A DNA stretch of 64,000 nucleotides from Lepidodermella squamata. Its lineage: Eukaryota > Gastrotricha. The stretch's first letter is position 1; every line of letters starts with the position of its first letter. Positions 56,719-64,000 of this stretch are shown here, in pieces. The position numbers and the translations under genes are program-made. The notes under the pieces are model-generated. The model was not told the origin of the DNA and did not search any database. It worked only from the letters and a program-made list of their open reading frames with translations. The DNA lies in contig JBLDXI010000003.1 of NCBI GenBank assembly GCA_047495785.1, forward strand, positions 1,364,001-1,428,000. Reading direction: 5' to 3'.

Positions 56719-57688
56719 TACCGTCATTTGGGGCTATTTGGTATGCGTCAAAAAATGACCCCCTGGTTTTTTTTGCTTTTTTACACGTTTCCAAGGGTCC
56801 TGATTCGAATGGCACCCGTATTCCGAATAGCCCCACGGATGGGGCTATTCGGAAAGGTGTGGGGCTATTATTTACTCATATATAGACATCTTAATATTAG
56901 TAAATAAGCAAGGACGTGTGGCCGAGTGGTTTTTTATCACAGTTGTCTATGGCGAGATCATTAAAAGGTCAGCGGTTCGATTCCACAAGGGTTCATTTTT
57001 TAGCTTTTTTGCCTAAATTATTTTTATCTACAGCAAAATAACAGCCCATTTTATGCAAACAAACTTATGCCATGCAAATAGTTGGCTTTTAATTAGACAG
57101 TTTTTCCTTAATTCGCAGTAAATCAATTAATTTTTAATTTTCATTGCCAAATGCATTATCAGCCTTTCCCCGATAAAGCTTAATTACAAGTTTATCAAGC
57201 ATCTTAAATTCAAAGTCTGCGTAATTTACCGAGAAACATACCAACAACCTAGCTCATTAGAATATTCAATCATGTTAAAAGAATTACCCTTCAACTTCGC
57301 TTTTCGATGGGGCTATTCGGTATCAATTAATTTGACAAAAGTATGCATCGGATCGGGGAGTTTCAAATTTTCCAAAGGTCCTAAGCGTCCGTAGATTCAG
57401 AAGAAATTGGTCCAGAGCCTCGCAATGATCTACTCCGGTCCAGGTAATTCAATGCAACACAGGGGTTTTCTTGAGTTAAACTTACACCTGAAAGGTGAGT
57501 CTGCAGCTTCAGAACCGTTTACTCTTTGAACTCATACTTTTGATAGAATAAGTGTCATCTATCGAGGTAGCTCCCTGCAAAAATTTATCGACTTTTACTT
57601 TATAGTTTTTGAGTAAGCTTTATTCTACTAATTGAATAAACTTTTTACCGAATAGCCCCGTATCCCGCGATAGCCCCGAATGACGGTA
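56719..57688. mobile_element. TIR element with CTCAT target duplication
   Basis: Ends TACCGTCATTTGGGGCTAT (left) and the complement of TACCGTCATTCGGGGCTAT (right, ending 57688) match closely. CTCAT flanks both ends (56714-56718 and 57689-57693), a five-base target duplication. GGGGCTATTCGG units recur inside (56842-56866, 57308). No transposase ORF, so nonautonomous. A tRNA-like fragment lies inside. Confidence 0.75.
56914..56998 (+). repeat. Degenerate tRNA-like sequence
   Basis: A box A-like TGGCCGAGTGGTT and a box B-like GGTTCGATTCC are followed by a T run (56995-57000) suited to Pol III termination. The acceptor and T stems do not pair well, so this is a tRNA relic or SINE head inside the 56719-57688 element, not a working tRNA. 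Confidence 0.45.
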
Positions 57689-57851
57689 CTCATTACAGCA
57701 TATACTTCAAATCGTAGAGCTGATTTCGATTTTTCAAAAATCAGTGATTTTGCAAATAATCTATTGCAAATTGATTTAGAGCTAGAATTTTTCAATTTTC
57801 TCTTTCATTGACTTCAATCTTCAATTTTCTCTAATTACTATAGCCTTAAAA

Positions 57852-59763
57852 ATGTCAAAAATGAGAGCGATAATTGCAGTAATTTTATTCTGCCTCGTCA
57901 ACCTGCTCAACTACATGAACCGCTACACAACCCCGCCAATTGTCGGCCGGCTTAAAACCGCCTTCCACGTCGCAGACACCCCTCTGGGCGCTATCCAGTC
58001 CTGCTTCGAAATCTGCTACGTCATCGCCTCGCCATTCCTCGGCTTCTTAGGCGACCGATTCAGCCGCCTTAAAATTATTTCCGCATCACTGATTTTCACG
58101 TCAATCATCGGTTTCGGCTCATCTTTCATTCCAGAGAGTTCATTCACCCTACTGCTGATCACCCGGGCCCTGTTAGGGTTCGGCGAGGCATGTTGCGCCA
58201 ATATTTGCCCGTCTTTAATCGGCGACATGTTCATAGGGTCAAAACGAACTCTGGCTCTAAGTTTCTTCCAATTGACAATCCCGATCGGTTGCGGAATCGG
58301 GTACATGGCCTCGGGTGCAGTCGCTGATTTCACGGATGACTGGCGATGGGCGTTTCGGCTGACCCCTTTGCCGATGATACTGGGCGCCCTCCTTCTAGCC
58401 ACCCTAGTCCGTGAGCCGAGACGAGGCGAGGCTGAAAATGTAGCGAATTCAAACGAAAAAACGTCGTATTGCCAGGATTTGCGGTACCTAATTAAAATTA
58501 GGTCATTCACCCTGTCTAGCCTCGCCAATGTCGGAGCAGCCTTCGCAACGGGTTCGCTCACCTTCTGGGCGCCTGATTTGATAATGAGGATGAAGTCACT
58601 CGAAGGCGTCATTGATTTGCACTCCGAGTCGAGGGTTGGCTTCATTTTTGGGGTTATCACTATTATGAGCGGTATCACTGGTGTTGCGTCTGGGGCGCTG
58701 TTTTCGAATGTTTTGTTAAAGAAAAGATGCGGACTGGCGGCCGATGGGATTGTTTGCGGGTTCAGTATGCTATTAGCGGCGCCTATTATGTACTCGGGCC
58801 TAATTTGCGTACCTGTGAGCATTTTTTAAAAATGTTTGTTAGAAATAAGCCGTGTCCTGATTATTCAGCCAATATATTGCCAATTAATGTCTTATCTTTG
58901 TGATTCCTGTGAGATTTTTTTGAAAATAAGTTAATTATAAAATTATAAAAAATCACCTACCCTAAAATATGAAAATTTGAAAAAAATCAAGTTTTAAAAA
59001 GTTCTTAAAAAGTAATTACAAAAAACGTGGCTTCAATTCCAAAACATTCCATGAATTTAAAAAATGTCTATGAATTTCAAAAATTTCAAAATTTCAAGAA
59101 AAATTTCAAAATTTCAAAAATGTTGGAAATTCCCTTGTGCTATCAAGCCTGAATAACGAGAAATTTTATCAATAAATTCTGGAAAAATTAGGAGCATTTC
59201 TTGCGCCTATTTACTAAGCTCTTCTGCTATTTTTCCAGGTAAATGTTATGACAACGTGGATTTTGATGTTCTTCGGAACAGCCTGCCTATCCTGCTGCTA
59301 CGTCCTGTTATCGGAAATCACTCTGAATGTTGTCATCGCTAATCGGCGAGCTACAGCCCGCTCGTTCCAATCAACCGTATCGCATTTGTTCGGCGATGCG
59401 TGCAGCCCTTACATCTCAGGAATGGTAAGTTTTCTGATTCAACTAAAAAATTGTCTCATATAGGTATTTTTTAATTTTGATTCTAAGATTTCGGATCAAG
59501 TTCGCCAGCGGTTCGAAAGCAGGGGCTTCCACTCTACTGATTTTCGATCAATGCAAACCAGCTTGTTTCTAAGCACCCTTGTCATCGCTGTTAGCGGTGG
59601 ATTTTTCCTAATGGGCAGTTTATTCATCAATGAAGACGCCGCTTCAGCTAAAGGTGTTCAGCAGCTCGAAAAATTGCCCGGTGATGTTGATGACAAGTCT
59701 GCGATAAACGATCAATCGCTGGCTAAACTGGTCGGCTCGGCTGAATTTCCGGGTCAAGCTTGA
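57852..59763 (+). CDS. SPNS1: Spinster-like MFS transporter (474 aa)
   Basis: Three phase-0 exons: 57852-58814, 59239-59424, 59488-59763. Spinster proteins are lysosomal or plasma membrane carriers of lysophospholipids or sphingosine-1-phosphate. Evidence: an MFS layout of about 12 segments, YMNRYTTPPIVGRLK in the first loop region, the MFS motif FLGDRFSRLK, GFGEACCANICPSLIGDMF (the GxGEA segment of Spns), and a second half with FGTACLSCCYVLLSEITLNVV. The C-terminus is soluble and short. The 424-base first intron has no recognised element. Subfamily assignment (SPNS1 rather than SPNS2/3) is only likely. Confidence 0.85.
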
Positions 59764-60138
59764 TTTCTTTAGGCGATGAATTTTGATATTTTTCGAAAAT
59801 AAAAATGTAAAAAATTGAAAGTAATTTTCTCTCATTTTTCGAACTCATCTGGTTGTTCTAGAAAGATCTAACTATACCTATACCCATTTAACGAATATTG
59901 AACTAAACGGTGAAAAAAAATTTGAAATTGTTGAGAGGCCTCAGGTTCAAGTTGAAGTTCAAGTCGAGTTTGATAAGGTCATTTATTTTTTCATTAATTT
60001 ATTTTTTGTTGAAGCTTTTTCGCCCAAGAGAGGGAAGCTCTATTCTCTACTGTACGTCAAACTAAATTTTGAATATTTTCTATTTATGGAAAATAAAAAT
60101 GAGGAATAACCTTCGATTTAAGGACGCGATGAAGGCAG

Positions 60139-60323
60139 ACGGTCATAACAGCAAAGGCCCAAACGCGACATAATAGAACATAATATTTCTACTTGCGACA
60201 TAACAGCAGAAACACAATGCATCTTCTACATTTGTGAGTTTTCGCTGTTTTGTCGCGAAATAAAACATTTGCTGGTTTGTCGCATTCGCTGTTTTGCGCA
60301 GTTGCTGTTTTGTCGCCGTACCG
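60139..60323. mobile_element. Short MITE-like element with ACAGCAAA units (copy 2)
   Basis: Begins ACGGTCATAACAGCAAA and ends TTGCTGTTTTGTCGCCGTAC, with internal GCGACATAACAGC / GCTGTTTTGTCGC units in both orientations. Shares ends and units with 43479-43619 but has a longer centre. Confidence 0.55.
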
Positions 60324-60378
60324 TTATGAAATCATGAAGAGGCGTATATTTATTGTTACGATTTTTTATAAGGAAGTG

Positions 60379-60614
60379 GCTATTCGTACATATTATGTAC
60401 AACTTTTTTGCTATTCGTACATAAATATGTACAACTATTTTGCTATTCGTACATAAATATGTACAACTTTTTTGCTATTCGTACATATTATGTACAACTT
60501 TTTTGCTATTCGTACATATTATGTACAACTATTTTGCTATTCGTACATAAATATGTACAACTTTTTTGCTATTCGTACATATTATGTACAACTTTTTTGC
60601 TATTCGTACATACG
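60379..60614. repeat. Tandem array of 31-32-base palindromic units
   Basis: About 7.5 copies of GCTATTCGTACAT(A)nTATGTACAACTTTTTT. Each unit carries a palindrome, either GTACATATTATGTAC or GTACATAAATATGTAC, in a mixed order. The array is open in several frames only because of its composition; not considered coding. Confidence 0.9.
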
Positions 60615-61633
60615 AAAAATAATTAAGGTAAAAGGCTGGAATAAGGCAAAATGCCCTCAGAGGTACTTTATTATTCATTCTTCATCGTTCTCATCATCAT
60701 AAACGAGGTATGTTTACCACTCAATCACTATCATTCGCGAATTCTTGTTATTATCCACCCGCCGCCTGGAACGATGCGACCAGCGGCTATCAGTCGACAT
60801 CCTAGACACAAATGTACATTACGTTACATGAGATGGTGGAGCGCTAAACGGATAACCTTTATTCGTACAAATAAGCTCGACGGAGCTTTCAGTACTATAT
60901 CGCACTGACATTCCAGGGTGGAGGTTTTTTACCGCTTTGACTAAACCGTCGCGGCTGTCGAATAGCGCCCCAATAAGTTGAGGAAATGGCATTATTAGTA
61001 GCTGGATGAGAGCCGTAAAAAATTCCAAATGAATGGAGTTTGAATAGAGATGAAAAACAGCACGTGGCAATTTACGAATGAATTGTTGTCTAGAACTTGA
61101 CACGTGCATTAAAACGTTTGAGAAAAATCGTCATTATTTTTGAAAACAGCATCAGTCATTGCGCTCCTTTCGAACGGTCCACTCGCCACAAATGGCTTCA
61201 CGATAAAACAATACAGCGATAAATCAACTTTAGATGTTCATATGTTCAGGTTCTTCAAGCTTTTTTCGAACGAATGTGAATTCATGTGGACTTTGAACGG
61301 CAGACGCCGACCAGGCACGAGCGCTGAACATTTTTAGATGGAAAATAATAATTTACGAATTTTATGTGATATTAGAGGGCTACTACTGAATTGAACGGCT
61401 GAAAATGTTTCTCATTTTTTTGTTAAAAGATGCCTGCTGTCGATACCTGCTATACTACCATTTATATTGAATCACACTGTTCCTTGCGAAAACGCCTACA
61501 ACCCATGTTACCGGTTGAGGCGCGCTATCTTGGGGAATATCTTGCCTATCTTGTTGTTTAACTTAGCGGAGTGAAGATTGGCACTTGAGCATGTTCGTTC
61601 GTCATTTTAGATAACTTTCCGAGTTTTCCCAAT

Positions 61634-61690
61634 ATGACTATTAGAAAAATTTCGAGCCCTTCCGGCTTGAAGTACAAGTGCGATGCAAAT
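61634..61690 (+). repeat. Partial duplicate of the transposase start
   Basis: ATGACTATTAGAAAAATTTC at 61634 and the following 40 bases resemble the first 60 bases of the transposase ORF at 61785 (ATGGTAATTCGAAAAATTTC). Both translate to M-x-IRKISSP...KCDA. The upstream copy soon runs into stops. Confidence 0.6.
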
Positions 61691-61784
61691 AAGGAATCCT
61701 TAACTGGGTTGAGTGCAGAAATATTAACAGTAATATTTGGTCTTAGATCATTAGTCAAATTTTTGGTATATCGAAGTTTATGAA

Positions 61785-64000
61785 ATGGTAATTCGAAAAA
61801 TTTCAAGCCCTCCAAGAATGCAGTTGAAGTGCGACGCAGGGCCGTTTGTGGCCGGGGCGAAATTCAAATCTGCTGCTGAGATTTTCAAGTTGGCAAAGGA
61901 ACTTTGTGATCGCACATACCAACCATTTATCAAGCGTTCAACGTCCCGAATTCAGATTATTTTCAAGTGTCGTCACGGGATCCGGAGGACTACCAAAAGT
62001 ACAGGTGATCGAGAAAATCAAGGCTACAACTACATGGAGTGTCCCGCTTCGATTTCCCTTAGTAAACCAAAGCTCGAAAAGCATTGGAGGGTCGTGTCAG
62101 CATGTTTTACTCATCATAATCACGAGGTTAGTGCTGAGAAATACGCTACTTACCCGGAACAGTGCAAGTTGAGCTCCGAGGAGAAAGAAAGTATTACAAA
62201 GAGATTTGAAGGTATCCATGTTCGGCCGAAAACTGTGGAAAAACACGTCCGGCGGTTGACAAATAAAATGGTAACGGCGAAGCAACTAGCTAATTTGCGA
62301 TTGTTGAAACCATCGGACCAGCTTCTTGCTGAAAAGCTTGTCAAGTTCTTAGACGAAGTCGAGGCTGATGGTGGTGTAGTTGAGGAAAGGGTGTCCGAAG
62401 AAAATCACACTCAAGTCCTGTTTGTCTCTACAAAGAAGATGCGGCAGCGCCTTGAACGCCAGAAGCCGAAAACCATGATTTTGGATACAACCTTCGGGAC
62501 CAATAAGTCGGGTTACAAGCTAATGGTCTTTTGCTATCCAAATGCTGATAATGGCAAAACTGCTATTGCAGCTATTGCCATGTTGGAGGATGAAAGCGAC
62601 TCCAACGTCAAGGCGGCATTTCTTATTTTCAAAGAACTGCACTCGCCAAAAATATTCTTGGTTGACAAAGACCTGAAGCAGATCGAGCTGCTGCGGTCAA
62701 CCTTTCTGTGTATCGTACTTCTATGTCATTGGCACGTCGCCAAGTATCTGAAAAACTTGATCGCCACAGCTCCCACAGAAGTTGAGGTGAAGGTGGAATT
62801 GTATAAATTGATTCTTGCCATGATGCGCTCGCGTGATGATGATGTGTATGGAGAATACCTGGGTCAATTCAACGTCGCTGCGGAAGGAATACGAGTTCGA
62901 ATTCAAAAGAAATATGTTTCATTGTGCGAATACTTTGAACGCAACTGGAACAGTTGCACCGAAATGTGGGTGAAGCATTTTCGCAGTCGTCTGGAAACAA
63001 TGGGTGAAAATACGACCAGCAGAGCAGAAGGATCATTCGGCAGTTTCAAGGTTATATTGCATGCAACACTCGGCAAGAAACCGAAGATCGAAGCTGTCGT
63101 GCCGGCTGTGTGCGAAATGGCAGATGATCAGGCTGAAACCATCCACGCCAAGAGAATTCAGCCTGTCTCCGACGAATTTCAAGCCGTCCTCTACAAGGCA
63201 TCTTTTGCAGTGTCATCTTTGGCGGTTAAAAAGTACTTTCAGCAACTGAAAGCTCTTAAAACCGTCGAATACAAGAAGCTGTCGCTTGGACAGGTGAAAG
63301 TTCTTGCAGCTGAAGGGGACAGAACGTACTCGACTTATCATGACCAATGCGATTGTTCCATTTTCAATCAAAGCAAAATTCCGTGTCATCACATTCTTGC
63401 ACTCCGTCAGAAAGATGACTTGCCTATGTTCGAACTGAAATTATTCGGGCTTCAGTATCATCGAATCAGCTCCAACGAGGCGCCAGCGAGTGATCAAGAC
63501 GAAGATTCAAGCTCGGAAGCTGGGCAGGCATCTGCACAGGAGGAGGAAGAGGAGGAGGAAACTTTTGACTTCGAGGAAGCCAATTTTCACAGCCCGCAAT
63601 CGAGCAAAGCGCAGCAAGCTAAGTCAGCCAAAGCGAAGTCGACCCAGAAGAAGTATCGCGGTGCCATGGATCTAATGACTGACATTGCGAATATCATGTC
63701 TCAGCATGGTATGGAGCAGTATGATCGCTACGTCGCCAATCTCCGTCAATTCAAAATGTTGATCAATGATGGTAAAAACGTTGTTGTCGGTGAAGAAATC
63801 AGCGAACGTCTTGACGAAGATGGCGAAGATGACGAACTTCCTGAATTGGCCATTCCTATTGAAGAAGCTGATGTCATTGAGCACGAAAAAACTCCCTCTA
63901 GGCCTGGATCGAAGTTCGCTTTGGCTTTCAAAACCGGCGTCAAGTGTCGAGGAAGACCGAAAGATTCAGACAAGCAGGCAAAATTCAATGCTAAGAAGAT
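61785..64000 (+). CDS. MULE-type transposase with SWIM zinc finger, runs off the window
   Basis: Open from ATG 61785 to the last base (738 codons plus two bases) with no stop, so it continues beyond the window. N-terminal part: Cys/His-containing DNA-binding-like region (LKCDAGPF..., FKCRHG, CFTHHNHE). Core: MULE catalytic segments ILDTTFGTNKSGYKL and FLVDKDLKQ (two Asp), then LLCHWHVAKYL (the CxWH segment). A SWIM finger follows (CDCSIFNQSKIPCHHILAL). The rest has an acidic run (EEEEEEE), KAKSTQKKYRG and an AT-hook-like CRGRPKDSD near the end. It is uninterrupted, so the copy may be recent or domesticated. Terminal inverted repeats were not found in the visible flank. Confidence 0.85.
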   Translation, partial: MVIRKISSPPRMQLKCDAGPFVAGAKFKSAAEIFKLAKELCDRTYQPFIKRSTSRIQIIFKCRHGIRRTTKSTGDRENQGYNYMECPASISLSKPKLEKHWRVVSACFTHHNHEVSAEKYATYPEQCKLSSEEKESITKRFEGIHVRPKTVEKHVRRLTNKMVTAKQLANLRLLKPSDQLLAEKLVKFLDEVEADGGVVEERVSEENHTQVLFVSTKKMRQRLERQKPKTMILDTTFGTNKSGYKLMVFCYPNADNGKTAIAAIAMLEDESDSNVKAAFLIFKELHSPKIFLVDKDLKQIELLRSTFLCIVLLCHWHVAKYLKNLIATAPTEVEVKVELYKLILAMMRSRDDDVYGEYLGQFNVAAEGIRVRIQKKYVSLCEYFERNWNSCTEMWVKHFRSRLETMGENTTSRAEGSFGSFKVILHATLGKKPKIEAVVPAVCEMADDQAETIHAKRIQPVSDEFQAVLYKASFAVSSLAVKKYFQQLKALKTVEYKKLSLGQVKVLAAEGDRTYSTYHDQCDCSIFNQSKIPCHHILALRQKDDLPMFELKLFGLQYHRISSNEAPASDQDEDSSSEAGQASAQEEEEEEETFDFEEANFHSPQSSKAQQAKSAKAKSTQKKYRGAMDLMTDIANIMSQHGMEQYDRYVANLRQFKMLINDGKNVVVGEEISERLDEDGEDDELPELAIPIEEADVIEHEKTPSRPGSKFALAFKTGVKCRGRPKDSDKQAKFNAKK

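Larger units (their letters stand above)
59764..61784. other. Intergenic region
   Basis: Holds a short MITE copy, a tandem array of palindromic units, and the leader of the MULE transposase with a duplicated N-terminal segment at 61634-61690. A short signal-peptide-like open stretch (60651-60710, MPSEVLYYSFFIVLIIINE then GTATGT) is not supported by any following exon. Confidence 0.4.

Noticed and set aside
56914-56998. A functional Leu/Ser-type tRNA gene
   Set aside because: Acceptor and T stems do not pair; it sits inside a TIR element.
60408-60702. Overlapping open frames rich in FCYSYI / YYVQLF
   Set aside because: They are translations of the tandem palindromic array in different frames; no start context, domain or neighbour support.
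60651-60710. Signal-peptide exon of a small secreted protein
   Set aside because: A GTATGT donor follows, but no matching downstream exon with agreeing phase and recognisable content was found.
1-64000. CRISPR array or prokaryotic operon
   Set aside because: Genes are spliced and metazoan; no regular repeat-spacer pattern. The only tandem array (60379-60614) has no spacers.

Overview
The window is animal genomic DNA, most likely from an invertebrate. Genes have eukaryotic exons, short introns (about 45-150 bases) with GT...AG ends and T-rich TTTTCAG acceptors. Families are metazoan: cytosolic-type MetRS, class C GPCR, Ly6/uPAR, VWA, Spinster, ceramide synthase. Intron style and tight gene spacing recall compact genomes such as those of nematodes, but I cannot name the phylum. 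Exon models below were built by hand; nearly all have matching splice phases and no internal stop.

Layout. 0.7-6.6 kb: a six-exon TIR / NB-ARC / ankyrin receptor-like gene. 6.8-29.1 kb: five minus-strand paralogs (A-E) of an unrecognised secreted, cysteine-rich protein. B, D and E are intact; A has a 2-base frameshift and C an in-frame stop. The array is broken up by transposons: about 8 kb of nested elements between A and B (a decayed LINE, a 635-bp foldback element, a tRNA-derived SINE, TIR elements), MITE-like elements in introns of B and D, and a truncated LINE touching the stop codon of D.

30.8-38.1 kb: four same-strand genes with almost no spacing (MCT-like transporter, MetRS, SAM synthetase lacking its C-terminus, class C GPCR). 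38.2-42.6 kb: a Ly6-like GPI protein, a lysozyme-like + VWA GPI protein, and a second TIR-NB-ARC gene without ankyrins. 44.0-46.8 kb: a 7TM receptor and a signal-peptide-bearing, membrane-anchored phytochelatin-synthase-like protein. 47.2-59.8 kb: mostly lipid genes (CDP-alcohol phosphotransferase, two PAP2 phosphatases, a TLC/ceramide-synthase-like gene, a Spinster transporter), plus a secreted sushi/Thr-rich/ankyrin protein. 61.8-64.0 kb: a MULE transposase open at the window edge.

Themes. Two TIR-NB-ARC genes and several secreted or GPI-anchored surface proteins suggest recognition or defence functions, but this is inference. The lipid genes could share substrates. The most unusual items are the TIR-NB-ARC-ANK gene, the secreted ankyrin protein, the membrane-anchored PCS-like protein and the cysteine-rich array.
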